Below, in pieces: positions 24,348-31,245 of a stretch of 35,649 nt of DNA. Origin of the DNA: a virus. The stretch is from the IMG/VR virus record IMGVR_UViG_3300009130_001834, positions 1 through 35,649 of that record, one strand, 5' to 3'. A model generated the notes under the pieces. The model was not told where the DNA came from. It did no database searches and was given only the letters and a program-made list of their open reading frames with translations. A program made the translations under genes and the position numbers. How positions within the stretch are numbered: position 1 is the first letter of the stretch; every line of letters starts with the position of its first letter.

Positions 24348-24509
24348 ATGAATAAATACAAGTATTTCTTTAAATCTGATATTACTAAAGAAGCAATAGG
24401 GGTTGTAAAAGCAAAAAATAAAACTCAAGCTCTTACAAAAGCATCAAAAAAGAAACAACTTCCCATGGAAAATTTTTTGGAAATATTTTTTATAGAAGAG
24501 GTAAAATGA
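24348..24509 (+). CDS. Small hypothetical protein, 53 aa
   Basis: The frame begins MNKYKYFFKSDITKEAIGVV, continues with a helix KAKNKTQALTKASKKKQLP and ends in NFLEIFFIEEVK. It is basic in the middle. The strand-helix-strand order resembles the 51-aa protein at 896, and both may be small phage proteins of a common type. It is preceded by AAAAGTTATG, the leader seen at several first genes in this window. It overlaps the next gene by 4 nt. Confidence 0.6.
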   Translation: MNKYKYFFKSDITKEAIGVVKAKNKTQALTKASKKKQLPMENFLEIFFIEEVK

Positions 24510-24901
24510 AGGATAGAATAAAAAAATCATTATTACCTATAGCAGGTTCAAATCTAAAAGTTTCAAACAACCCTAAGTCCCTTAAGAAAAAAGAAAAGGA
24601 TAAGTTTATAAGACTTGTAGATTCTTTAAAAAATCTAAATACAAGAGCTAATACACTTCAAGATGATTTTGGAATTAATTTATTTTATTATGAAGACATC
24701 CACTACCAGCTTTTAGAGGATCTATTAGAAGAAGTTTATGGGGGGGCAGTTTCTAAAGTGATTTTTTGGTGGGTTTATGATGCAGAAGACCCTAAAAATA
24801 ATGATTATAAAATAAGGGATGAAAAAACAGAAGCAGAATACACTGTAAGATCCACCAAACAATTGTATAATATTATAAAAAAGTTAGATATTTTTAAATA
24901 A
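24506..24901 (+). CDS. Hypothetical phage protein, 131 aa
   Basis: The protein is mostly helical: SLKKKEKDKFIRLVDSLKN, LLEDLLEEVYGG, ending in STKQLYNIIKKLDIFK. The segment SKVIFWWVYDAEDPKNNDYKI is Trp-rich and well ordered. I do not recognise a family but believe that similar proteins occur in large T4-like phages. It is cotranslated with the small gene upstream (ATGA overlap). No catalytic motif is seen. Confidence 0.65.
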   Translation: MKDRIKKSLLPIAGSNLKVSNNPKSLKKKEKDKFIRLVDSLKNLNTRANTLQDDFGINLFYYEDIHYQLLEDLLEEVYGGAVSKVIFWWVYDAEDPKNNDYKIRDEKTEAEYTVRSTKQLYNIIKKLDIFK

Positions 24902-24911
24902 ACAAAAACCT

Positions 24912-25175
24912 ATGAATATGTATCCCCCAGTTGACTTAATAGAAGATATGAAGTGTATAAAATGTAATATAGTAATTCCCCCAAAAAGATTGGAAATTAT
25001 CCCAGGAACTAAAACTTGTGTGAATTGTTCTACTGAATCCGCAAAAAGAGGGGTTCCTGTAATGAAGGGAAAAGGAGATCATACTTGGGTAGAAATGGAA
25101 GTGTTAACCCAAGAACAGTATGATACATACGAAAAATTAAATTCTAAAAAAAATAAATTAGATAATCCTAACTAA
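24912..25175 (+). CDS. C4 zinc-finger protein, 87 aa (DksA/TraR-like finger)
   Basis: Cysteines at 15, 18, 36 and 39 (CIKC and CVNC) form a zinc finger with the spacing and 'KRLEIIPGTKTCVNC' pattern of DksA/TraR-type fingers (iPxaxtCvxC). The rest reads VPVMKGKGDHTWVEMEVLTQEQYDTYEKLN. There is no long coiled coil, so it is not a full DksA. The protein may bind RNA polymerase or other factors, but this is inferred from the finger. It follows the previous gene by 10 nt and touches the next gene. Confidence 0.65.
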   Translation: MNMYPPVDLIEDMKCIKCNIVIPPKRLEIIPGTKTCVNCSTESAKRGVPVMKGKGDHTWVEMEVLTQEQYDTYEKLNSKKNKLDNPN

Positions 25176-25823
25176 ATGCCTGCTGCTAAACCCATAAGTA
25201 AAGAAATGTGTTTAGCTGCTATGAATAAAACTAAATCAGTTAAGGCAGCAGCTAGATACCTAAATTGCTCATACCACCATTTGAAGCGTTATATGAAGCT
25301 TTATACTGATGAGGAAACTGGTAAGACTTTATTTGAAAAGCATAAAAACCAACAAGGTAAAGGTATTCCAAAATTCTTAAGATCAAGTGGGAAAGAACCC
25401 GCTTTATTAGATATAATAGAGGGTAGAATAGATGCCTCATCCTTCTCCCCAGATAAATTAAAGTATAGATTAACATCAGAGGGATATTTAGAAGAATGTT
25501 GTAGTAATTGTGGGTTTGAAGAACATAGAATAACAGACCATAAAGTACCTTTAATATTAAATTTTAGGGATAAAAATAAACTAAATTACAATTTAAATAA
25601 TATTGAATTTTTATGTTATAATTGTTATTTCTTATTCATAGGAGAAGTATTTTCTAAAAGAGACATCAAAAAACTTGAAGATAATATATCAGTAACAAAA
25701 ACTACAGATGCTGTAGATATGCAACTAGATGACTACCATTTGCAAAGGTTACGTGAGTTAGGGTTAGATGGTGAAAACCCCATAGACGATAATGACCCTT
25801 ACAATCTTGTTTCCTATAAGTAA
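25176..25823 (+). CDS. HNH-like zinc-finger protein with N-terminal helix-turn-helix
   Basis: The first 45 residues contain a helix-turn-helix-like segment (SVKAAARYLNCSYHHLKRYMK). Cysteine pairs CSNC (109-112) and CYNC (147-150) flank TDHKVPLILNFRDKNKLNYNLNNIEFLC, which is the arrangement of HNH nucleases, with H122 as a possible catalytic residue and N142/N141 as the middle N. It lacks a clear last H, so nuclease activity is uncertain. T4-like phages carry conserved relatives of this kind. It could be a transcription or recombination factor. Confidence 0.65.
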   Translation: MPAAKPISKEMCLAAMNKTKSVKAAARYLNCSYHHLKRYMKLYTDEETGKTLFEKHKNQQGKGIPKFLRSSGKEPALLDIIEGRIDASSFSPDKLKYRLTSEGYLEECCSNCGFEEHRITDHKVPLILNFRDKNKLNYNLNNIEFLCYNCYFLFIGEVFSKRDIKKLEDNISVTKTTDAVDMQLDDYHLQRLRELGLDGENPIDDNDPYNLVSYK

Positions 25824-25855
25824 TTTGGATATTGTGTGGTTTTTTCTTATATTTA
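25824..25855 (+). promoter_or_regulatory. Bacteroidota-type promoter for the small-gene block 25862-27025
   Basis: TTTGGAT at 25824-25830 and TATATTTA at 25848-25855 with 20 nt between TTTG and TATATTTA. The next start codon is at 25862, only six bases after the -7 box, so transcription from this site would give a nearly leaderless mRNA. Confidence 0.6.
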
Positions 25856-25861
25856 TTACCG

Positions 25862-26044
25862 ATGAAGAGAGGTAAGAAAATAAAACCCCTTAAGAAAAAA
25901 AAACACGATAAGATAGTTAAAGATTTTGAAAAATCAAAACAAAATCATTTAGAACGTTTAGCTACCAAAATGCTTAAAAGGGATGAAATGTTTTCAAAAC
26001 TAAAGGAGAAAAAGATAAATAATAACTTTTTAGATTTGTTTTAA
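25862..26044 (+). CDS. Small basic protein, 60 aa
   Basis: A longer frame starts at a TTG upstream, but that part overlaps the promoter, so the ATG at 25862 is chosen (MKRGKKIKPLKKKKHDKIVK). The protein is very rich in Lys and forms probable helices (DFEKSKQNHLERLATKMLKRDEMFSKL). It may bind nucleic acids. It has no recognisable family. It starts right after the promoter -7 element. Confidence 0.6.
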   Translation: MKRGKKIKPLKKKKHDKIVKDFEKSKQNHLERLATKMLKRDEMFSKLKEKKINNNFLDLF

Positions 26045-26045
26045 T

Positions 26046-26354
26046 ATGGCTATAGAATTTCAAGTAAAAAATGTAGAAGAATTTGAACATATGATTCAAA
26101 ACATGGATTTTAGAGTCTCAGAAGCTCTAGTATCTACAATATTAAAAAATATAAAAGGAAAAAGGAAATATTTACATGCCTTTAGTGTTATAAGTGAAGA
26201 AGATGGAGATATATATGATATTACTATAAACAGGCAGGATTTTGAAAAAACCTTAATAGAAGCTCTTCCTAAATATGAGGAAGAGGAGAAATATGAGGAT
26301 TGTATTAAAATTCAAGAAGCCATTAAATATCTCCATAATAAAAATGATAGATAG
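26046..26354 (+). CDS. Hypothetical phage protein with UVR-like C-terminal segment, 102 aa
   Basis: The N-terminal region (EFEHMIQNMDFRVSEALVSTILKN) is helical. The middle reads LHAFSVISEEDGDIYDITINR. The C-terminal part, EALPKYEEEEKYEDCIKIQEAIKYLH, resembles the UVR motif (a helical hairpin seen in UvrB/UvrC). That motif in UvrB binds UvrC; here it may bind another protein. I recall similar sequences in marine T4-like phages, with no known role. It overlaps the next gene by 11 nt. Confidence 0.65.
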   Translation: MAIEFQVKNVEEFEHMIQNMDFRVSEALVSTILKNIKGKRKYLHAFSVISEEDGDIYDITINRQDFEKTLIEALPKYEEEEKYEDCIKIQEAIKYLHNKNDR

Positions 26355-26493
26355 AGAATTTAGGAACTTACTTAACAGTTTAACATCAGAAGAGATAATT
26401 GAACTCCATATGATGGATCCTTATTTTCTAGAAATTTTTTGTTATATGCTTACTTTAGAACTTCAAATTAATAGAGAAAATTTACAAAATTGA
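26344..26493 (+). CDS. Small hypothetical protein, 49 aa
   Basis: The frame is open from 26275, but the ATG at 26344 fits better because it overlaps the previous gene only slightly. The peptide reads MIDREFRNLLNSLTSEEIIEL, HMMDPYFLEIFCYMLTLELQ, ending in INRENLQN. It is helical and hydrophobic in the second half, perhaps amphipathic. No family is known. It precedes the J-domain gene by 10 nt. Confidence 0.5.
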   Translation: MIDREFRNLLNSLTSEEIIELHMMDPYFLEIFCYMLTLELQINRENLQN

Positions 26494-26503
26494 AGAAAAA
26501 ATT

Positions 26504-27025
26504 ATGTCATATAAAAAATGGATACATAAATACCAATATCTTAAAGAAGAAATTAGGGATTTAAGGGAACAAGAAAAAATAAATATTGAAAAATTCAATA
26601 ATGATTTTCAAGTTAAACCCCCAAATGAATCAGATGAAACCTCTCCAAAAACACCTGAGGATCACCCAAATCAAAAAACACCTGACAATCCAGGTAAACC
26701 CCTATATAAGAGTTTAAGTAAAATTCTCCACCCTGATAAAGGAGGAGACACGGATGAATTTGCTGAGTTATCTATTATGTATAGAGAACAAGACACAATT
26801 GGTCTTTTTTTAAAAGCCAAAGAATTAGAAATTGAAGTTGAAAAATATTTAGATGAAGAATTAATTGATTCTTTTAAAACTTCTTGTGGGTCATTAGAAG
26901 AAGAATGTGATACTATTAAAGGTACTATTTCTTGGGTTTGGTGTAATGCTGAAGGAGATTTATCAAAAAATTATCATACTAAATGGATTAAAGACAATTT
27001 AGGGTTAACTCTTAAAGAATCTTAA
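26504..27025 (+). CDS. J-domain (DnaJ-like) protein
   Basis: The central part reads LYKSLSKILHPDKGGDTDEF with HPD at 76-78, the motif by which J-proteins stimulate Hsp70 ATPase. The helix after it (AELSIMYREQDTIGLFLKAK) corresponds to helix III. Helix II is short, and the N-terminal 60 residues contain coiled-coil (YLKEEIRDLREQEKIN) and proline-rich (PPNESDETSPKTPEDHPNQ) parts. It may bring host DnaK to a phage protein. With Hsp20 and GroES/EL it forms a notable folding set. It lacks the zinc and C-terminal domains of full DnaJ. Confidence 0.78.
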   Translation: MSYKKWIHKYQYLKEEIRDLREQEKINIEKFNNDFQVKPPNESDETSPKTPEDHPNQKTPDNPGKPLYKSLSKILHPDKGGDTDEFAELSIMYREQDTIGLFLKAKELEIEVEKYLDEELIDSFKTSCGSLEEECDTIKGTISWVWCNAEGDLSKNYHTKWIKDNLGLTLKES

Positions 27026-27513
27026 GAAAGTAAATAAGGTAACCAATCTTTTTTCTTATTCACATTAATATTTTTTACAAATTGAATATAAGTTGGTTTG
27101 TATGGTTGGTATTCTAATTCAAATCCAACTTCTTCAATACTTTTATTATCTTTTTTTAAATTGCAAGGTTTACAACAAGTAACTAAATTCTTCCAATCAT
27201 TTTTCCCTCCTTTTGATTTTGGGATAACATGATCAACAGTTAAATTTTTTTTATTCCCACAATATAAACAATGATATCTATCTCTTCTAAAAACATTTTC
27301 CCTACTTAAGGGTACTTTCCTAAAAGGAATAGTAACATATCTTAATAATCTTATAATCGCAGGTCTTTTATATTTTTTATTCTCAGTAATAATAGGATTA
27401 TCGTTGTATTGGATAATCTCTGCTTTTTTTAAATATATAAGATTAAATGCTCGTTGAAGTCCTGTAATATTAATAGGAGAATAATCAGCATTTAAAACAA
27501 GAATAACTTCCAT
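27022..27513 (-). CDS. HNH endonuclease
   Basis: The only gene clearly on the minus strand. The 163-residue protein starts EVILVLNADYSPINITGLQRAF, and contains IRLLRYVTIPFRKVPLSRENV, then the HNH core: C82/C85 (CLYC), DHVIPKSKGGKNDWKNL with D94-H95 and N109, and C114/C117 (CKPCN) with N118. This is the typical bacterial HNH family (McrA-like). It would nick or cut DNA with a metal ion. It may be a homing-type or anti-competitor nuclease. It converges with the J-domain gene (4-nt overlap at their 3' ends), and upstream of it lies a rightward promoter (27556). Confidence 0.88.
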   Translation of the reverse strand: MEVILVLNADYSPINITGLQRAFNLIYLKKAEIIQYNDNPIITENKKYKRPAIIRLLRYVTIPFRKVPLSRENVFRRDRYHCLYCGNKKNLTVDHVIPKSKGGKNDWKNLVTCCKPCNLKKDNKSIEEVGFELEYQPYKPTYIQFVKNINVNKKKDWLPYLLS

Positions 27514-27548
27514 ATAATTAATTTTAAATAAATATTAAAGACTTATGT

Positions 27549-27588
27549 GTAAATATTTGGATACCTGAAGAAGGGTTCGTATATTTAC
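27549..27588 (+). promoter_or_regulatory. Bacteroidota-type promoter with flanking inverted repeat, copy 1
   Basis: TTTGGAT at 27556-27562 and TATATTTA at 27580-27587 (20 nt between TTTG and TATATTTA). The promoter is bracketed by GTAAATAT (27549-27556) and its reverse complement ATATTTAC (27581-27588), which could be operator half-sites. The first start codon is at 27613 after AAATAAAGGTT. Confidence 0.62.
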
Positions 27589-27612
27589 GGCGTAAATAAA
27601 AAAATAAAGGTT

Positions 27613-27768
27613 ATGACAGTATTAAGATTTTTCAAAGATGGTTTAACAGGAGATGAATGTGCAATTGCTTGGAATGGTACAGAAGAAATTTGTATTACAG
27701 AAGCTCAAGCATATGATATATTAACTAAAGAGCAAGCACAGAAAGATTCATATGAATTAATGTGGTAA
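27613..27768 (+). CDS. Small hypothetical protein, 51 aa
   Basis: The frame reads MTVLRFFKDGLTGDECAIAW, NGTEEICITEAQAYDILTKE and ends in KDSYELMW. It has strand-like N-terminal and helical C-terminal parts, and is acidic. The A-rich leader with GTTATG is the same as at other first genes here. It has its own promoter, and the following gene also has its own. No family is recognised. Confidence 0.6.
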   Translation: MTVLRFFKDGLTGDECAIAWNGTEEICITEAQAYDILTKEQAQKDSYELMW

Positions 27769-27771
27769 ATG

Positions 27772-27803
27772 TTTGGATATCACAGAAATTGTTCGTATAT
27801 TTA
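27772..27803 (+). promoter_or_regulatory. Bacteroidota-type promoter, copy before the 37-aa gene
   Basis: TTTGGAT at 27772-27778 and TATATTTA at 27796-27803 with the usual 20-nt spacing. The context TTGTTCGTATATTTAGG is close to the copies at 27580 and 28500, but the inverted repeat is imperfect here. It starts 4 nt after the preceding stop codon; the start codon is at 27824 behind ATTAAGGTT. Confidence 0.6.
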
Positions 27804-27823
27804 GGTAATTAAAAATTAAGGTT

Positions 27824-27937
27824 ATGTATAAAGATTTAGAAGAAATAATGGATGAAATGTTAGAATTTGATTCCAAAATAGGCACAGTTATAGATTGTGG
27901 AGCTTGTAGTAATAATGGTTGTAAAGTTTGTAAATAA
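27824..27937 (+). CDS. Small cysteine-rich peptide, 37 aa
   Basis: The peptide is acidic and helical at the start (MYKDLEEIMDEMLEFDSKI) and ends with four cysteines in CGACSNNGCKVCK, a compact metal-binding pattern that resembles a zinc knuckle. It has its own promoter. It may bind a partner or nucleic acid. No family is recognised, and the length makes the call tentative, but the leader and promoter support it. Confidence 0.55.
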   Translation: MYKDLEEIMDEMLEFDSKIGTVIDCGACSNNGCKVCK

Positions 27938-27942
27938 AAATT

Positions 27943-28386
27943 ATGGCACTATTCAAATTTCAAAATTTAAACAAACATGGTAATCTAAGAACTAGAATAG
28001 TTCATAGAGATTCATCACAATTTTCATTTAAACCAAGAGGTTTAGGAAAATTTGTAAACGTACAAAGATTTTACTATGAAATGGAGCATGTATACCTAAG
28101 CCCAGCTTTATACACAAATAATAAGGGAGAAAAAATAATCCTCCCAAGCATGCAAAAGGTACATCCTAAAACCACACTAGAAGATATTAAGGTAATTAGA
28201 CCTAAAACCGAAAAAAGAACTGAACCAGTAATAGAAACAAATATTAGTAGTTCAAGTGGGATTGAATACACAACAAAATATTACCCAGATTCAGGAAAGT
28301 ATTACTGTACTTGTATGGGTTTTTTTCGCGCCCGTGATAGGCGTTGTAAGCATATAAAAGCATTAGAATTAAAACATAAAAAATGA
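27943..28386 (+). CDS. SWIM-type zinc-finger protein
   Basis: The C-terminal 35 residues carry C122, C124, C135 and H137 (CTCMGFFRARDRRCKH), the CxCxnCxH pattern of SWIM fingers. The preceding strand pair TTKYYPDSGKYY fits as well. The N-terminal 100 residues (FQNLNKHGNLRTRIVHRDS, FKPRGLGKF) are basic and not assigned. SWIM domains bind DNA or proteins, and short phage versions are common. It follows the 37-aa gene by 5 nt, sharing its promoter. Confidence 0.7.
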   Translation: MALFKFQNLNKHGNLRTRIVHRDSSQFSFKPRGLGKFVNVQRFYYEMEHVYLSPALYTNNKGEKIILPSMQKVHPKTTLEDIKVIRPKTEKRTEPVIETNISSSSGIEYTTKYYPDSGKYYCTCMGFFRARDRRCKHIKALELKHKK

Positions 28387-28457
28387 TACAAATAGGAATT
28401 ATATTTTTAATAGGATTAGCCCTTATAGGAATTTGGGTATATCAAGGTGAAAAATAA
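28383..28457 (+). CDS. Tiny membrane peptide, 24 aa
   Basis: The 24-residue frame reads MIQIGIIFLIGLALIGIW followed by VYQGEK. It is almost all a single membrane-spanning helix. It overlaps the SWIM gene's stop codon by 4 nt (ATGA), which suggests coupled translation. Tiny holin-like or toxin-like membrane peptides are known in phages, but nothing here shows a role. A chance frame is possible because the segment is short. Confidence 0.4.
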   Translation: MIQIGIIFLIGLALIGIWVYQGEK

Positions 28458-28468
28458 AAAATAATTGC

Positions 28469-28508
28469 GTAAATATTTGGATACCACAGAAAGGGTTTGT
28501 ATATTTAC
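28469..28508 (+). promoter_or_regulatory. Bacteroidota-type promoter with flanking inverted repeat, copy 2
   Basis: TTTGGAT at 28476-28482 and TATATTTA at 28500-28507 with 20 nt between TTTG and TATATTTA. GTAAATAT (28469-28476) and ATATTTAC (28501-28508) form the same inverted repeat at the same spacing as at 27549-27588. The start codon is at 28524 after AATTAAGGTT. Confidence 0.62.
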
Positions 28509-28523
28509 ATCAAAATTAAGGTT

Positions 28524-28655
28524 ATGAATAAAACAAAAATTACCAAAGAACTTATAGAAAATTTAGTAAAAAAAGGAGCAACTTACACACCACCTAAAGA
28601 AAATAGTTTAGGTATTGTTGAAAGTTTCTTGGATTTGACAACTATAAAAAAATAA
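28524..28655 (+). CDS. Small hypothetical protein, 43 aa
   Basis: The frame reads MNKTKITKELIENLVKKGAT, then YTPPKENSLGIVESFLDLTT and IKK. It is a helix followed by an extended part. It has its own promoter and the shared leader. No family is recognised. Confidence 0.55.
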   Translation: MNKTKITKELIENLVKKGATYTPPKENSLGIVESFLDLTTIKK

Positions 28656-28660
28656 AAGTT

Positions 28661-29041
28661 ATGTATATTACAAAATTAAAAGAGGGTTATATTGATGTTC
28701 CCATTATTTCAAAAGAAAATATAATTAAGAGAGGTTTATATGAGTTAGTTTATAATGGTAAAGTAATTAAAGTTGGGATATATGGAGAAGGTGTAAAATC
28801 CAATAACAAATCTAGATTTAATGGTTATAGGAGTATGGGTAAAAACATCAAACCAGGAAATGGAAGTTATAAAACAATGAAAAAAATAAATGAAAATTTA
28901 AAAATTGGAGAACAAGTAGAGGTAAGATTTATAAAATTACCTAAGGATATTGAAATGAATGGATATAAATGGAAAGTAGATTTATATCATGAAGAAGATA
29001 AATTAAAAAAAGAGTATAAAAACTCATTATGGTTAAGTTAA
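28661..29041 (+). CDS. Possible GIY-YIG-like nuclease, 126 aa
   Basis: The stretch GLYELVYNGKVIKVGIYGEG (about 25-44) resembles the GIY-YIG core (two Tyr, KVGIYG as the second motif). A basic residue cluster with SRFNGYRSMGKN follows, and a glutamate-containing helix (YHEEDKLKKEYKNS) stands where the metal-binding Glu is expected. This would be a small nuclease of the kind used for homing or for DNA repair, but the match is partial. It follows the 43-aa gene by 5 nt and uses the leader AAAAGTTATG. Confidence 0.42.
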   Translation: MYITKLKEGYIDVPIISKENIIKRGLYELVYNGKVIKVGIYGEGVKSNNKSRFNGYRSMGKNIKPGNGSYKTMKKINENLKIGEQVEVRFIKLPKDIEMNGYKWKVDLYHEEDKLKKEYKNSLWLS

Positions 29042-29045
29042 TAAA

Positions 29046-29273
29046 ATGGCAAGAGAAAAATCATATCTATACCCAACAGTATTAGTATTTAAAACGTCAA
29101 ACCGTTCAAATGCTAAAACTAAAATGAAAGTTTATAAAACTAGAAATGTAGATGAAATAATAGAAGCATTAGAAAATAGCAATCTTCCTGGCGTCCCCCT
29201 AAAAGCTGAAGTATTAAAGTTAGGGGTAGGGGCAAGTATGGTAAAAAAATATAAGGAACAATATAGTTTGTAA
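29046..29273 (+). CDS. Hypothetical protein, 75 aa
   Basis: The protein has an N-terminal strand (YLYPTVLVFKTSNRSNAKTK), then a helix with TRNVDEIIEALENSNLPG, followed by VPLKAEVLKLGVGASMVKKY. It ends just before the PrkA gene (24 nt gap) and could be part of the same transcript. No family is recognised. It has a basic, compact composition like small phage regulators. Confidence 0.55.
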   Translation: MAREKSYLYPTVLVFKTSNRSNAKTKMKVYKTRNVDEIIEALENSNLPGVPLKAEVLKLGVGASMVKKYKEQYSL

Positions 29274-29297
29274 TATTTATATTAAAATACCCCATCT

Positions 29298-31223
29298 ATG
29301 AGTCTATTAAGTAAGATAAAAAGTGAATACAAGGTTGATAAAAAAGAAACCACAATCCAAAATTATTTAAAAAAATGCTCCTCAGATCCCTCAATGTATG
29401 CTTCTTCCCCCGAAAGGATGTTAAAGGCTATTGGTGATCCTGAAATTATAGATACTAAGGATGATCCAAGACTTAGTAGAATATACCAAAATAAAAAGAT
29501 TAAAGTATATCCCTCATTTAAGGATTTTTATGGAATGGAACAAACAATTGAAAATATTGTTTCATTTTTTAAACACTCGGCTCAGGGATTAGAAGAATCA
29601 AAACAAATATTATATTTAATGGGTCCTGTGGGTTCAGCTAAATCATCATTAGCTGAATGTTTAAAAGGTTTAATTCAAAAAGAACCAATTTATGTTTTAA
29701 AATGTGGTGATGAATTATCACCTGTTTTAGAATCTCCATTAGGGTTATTTTGTGATCATAAAGAAGAATTAGAAGAAGAATATGGAATACCTTCTAGGTA
29801 TGTTCCTAATTGTATGTCTCCTTGGGCTATAAAAAGGCTAAAAGATGTAGGTGGGGATATGTCTAAATTTAAAGTAGTAACTTTAAACCCTTCTATATTA
29901 GATCAAAGAGGTGTTTCCAAAACAGAACCTGGAGATGAAAATAATCAAGATATTTCAACTTTAGTAGGTAAAGTAGACATTAGAAAATTAGGAGACCATT
30001 CCCAAAATGACCCAGATGCATACTCATACTCAGGGGGTTTATGTTTAGGTAATCAGGGTGTTATGGAATTTGTAGAAATGTTTAAAGCCCCCATTAAAGT
30101 ATTACACCCCTTATTAACGGCAACACAAGAAAAAAATTATAAAGGCACCGAACCAATTGGTGCTATTCCTTTCAATGGTATTATTTTAGCTCACTCAAAT
30201 GAAAGCGAATGGGAGAAATTTTCTAATGATAAGAAAAATGAAGCATTTTTAGATAGGGTTTATATGGTAAGAGTACCATATTGTTTAAAAGTAGATGAAG
30301 AAATTAAGATATATGAAAAATTAATAAGAGAAAGTTCATTATCTAAAGCTCCATGTTCCCCTAAAACACTAGATATATTATCTCAGTTTACAGTAATGAG
30401 CCGTTTAGTAGAGCCTCAAAATAGTAAATTAGTTTCTAAGATGAGAGTGTATAATGGAGAAAATTTAAAAGAATTAGACCCAAATGCTAAATCAATCCTA
30501 GAATATAAAGATGACGCAGGGGTAACTGAAGGAATGGAAGGTATTTCAACAAGATTTGCTTTTAAAATATTATCTAAAGTATTTAACTATGATCAAGCTG
30601 AAATATCAGCCAACCCAGTTCATTTGTTATATGTTTTAGAGCAAGAGATTATAAAAACACAATTCCCTAAAGATAAAGAAGATAAATACCTTGATATTAT
30701 TAAATCTGTATTAGCAGTTAAATATGCTGAGTTCATTGGAGATGAAATACAAAAAGCATATATCGATTCATACCATGAATATGGGCAAAATATATTTGAT
30801 AAATACGTTTTACATGCTGATTGTTGGATGAATGATACCGATTATAGAGACCCAGATACGGGGGAAATTTATGATAGGAATTCTTTAAATGAGGAACTAG
30901 AAAAAATTGAAAAAGCAGCAGGCATTGCCAACCCAAAAGATTTTAGAAATGAAGTAGTTAACTTCTTTTTAAGACATAAGGCTAATAACAATGGTAAAGC
31001 TCCTAAATGGACATCTTATAAAAAAATAAAAACAGTAATAGAAAAGAGATTATTCTCTAACACAGAAGATCTATTACCTGTTATTTCTTTTAGTGCTAAA
31101 TCAAGTAAAGATGATAAGAAAAAACATCAAGATTTTGTTAAAAGGCTAGAAGAAAGAGGTTACACCAAGAAACAAGTAGAACTAGTAGTACAATGGTGGA
31201 GTCGTCATAGAAAAAGACAATAA
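29298..31223 (+). CDS. prkA: PrkA/YeaG family AAA+ serine protein kinase
   Basis: The 641-residue protein is near E. coli YeaG (644). It starts with a PrkA N-terminal part (RLSRIYQNKKIKVYPSFKDFYGMEQTIENI) and has a nucleotide site GPVGSAKSSLAECLKG (109-124). Later it has NPSILDQRGVSKTEPGD, the family's conserved segment, and IPFNGIILAHSNESEWEKFSND with the 'aHsNe.Ew..F' motif. The C-terminal PrkA domain follows (SYHEYGQNIFDKYVLHADCW). YeaG forms a complex and autophosphorylates; a protease activity has also been described for PrkA. The glycine before the Walker lysine is Ala here (GSAKS). The neighbours YeaH and SpoVR are the standard partners, so the operon is complete. Confidence 0.93.
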   Translation: MSLLSKIKSEYKVDKKETTIQNYLKKCSSDPSMYASSPERMLKAIGDPEIIDTKDDPRLSRIYQNKKIKVYPSFKDFYGMEQTIENIVSFFKHSAQGLEESKQILYLMGPVGSAKSSLAECLKGLIQKEPIYVLKCGDELSPVLESPLGLFCDHKEELEEEYGIPSRYVPNCMSPWAIKRLKDVGGDMSKFKVVTLNPSILDQRGVSKTEPGDENNQDISTLVGKVDIRKLGDHSQNDPDAYSYSGGLCLGNQGVMEFVEMFKAPIKVLHPLLTATQEKNYKGTEPIGAIPFNGIILAHSNESEWEKFSNDKKNEAFLDRVYMVRVPYCLKVDEEIKIYEKLIRESSLSKAPCSPKTLDILSQFTVMSRLVEPQNSKLVSKMRVYNGENLKELDPNAKSILEYKDDAGVTEGMEGISTRFAFKILSKVFNYDQAEISANPVHLLYVLEQEIIKTQFPKDKEDKYLDIIKSVLAVKYAEFIGDEIQKAYIDSYHEYGQNIFDKYVLHADCWMNDTDYRDPDTGEIYDRNSLNEELEKIEKAAGIANPKDFRNEVVNFFLRHKANNNGKAPKWTSYKKIKTVIEKRLFSNTEDLLPVISFSAKSSKDDKKKHQDFVKRLEERGYTKKQVELVVQWWSRHRKRQ

Positions 31224-31245
31224 CCTCTACCACTTATAAAACAGC

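Noticed and set aside
27769-28508. CRISPR-like array of similar 40-nt blocks
   Set aside because: The similar blocks are promoters separated by genes, with irregular spacing; they are not repeat-spacer units.
29267-29284. TTTG followed by TATATTA before prkA
   Set aside because: The spacing between the boxes is far too short for the motif; the operon may be read from an upstream promoter.
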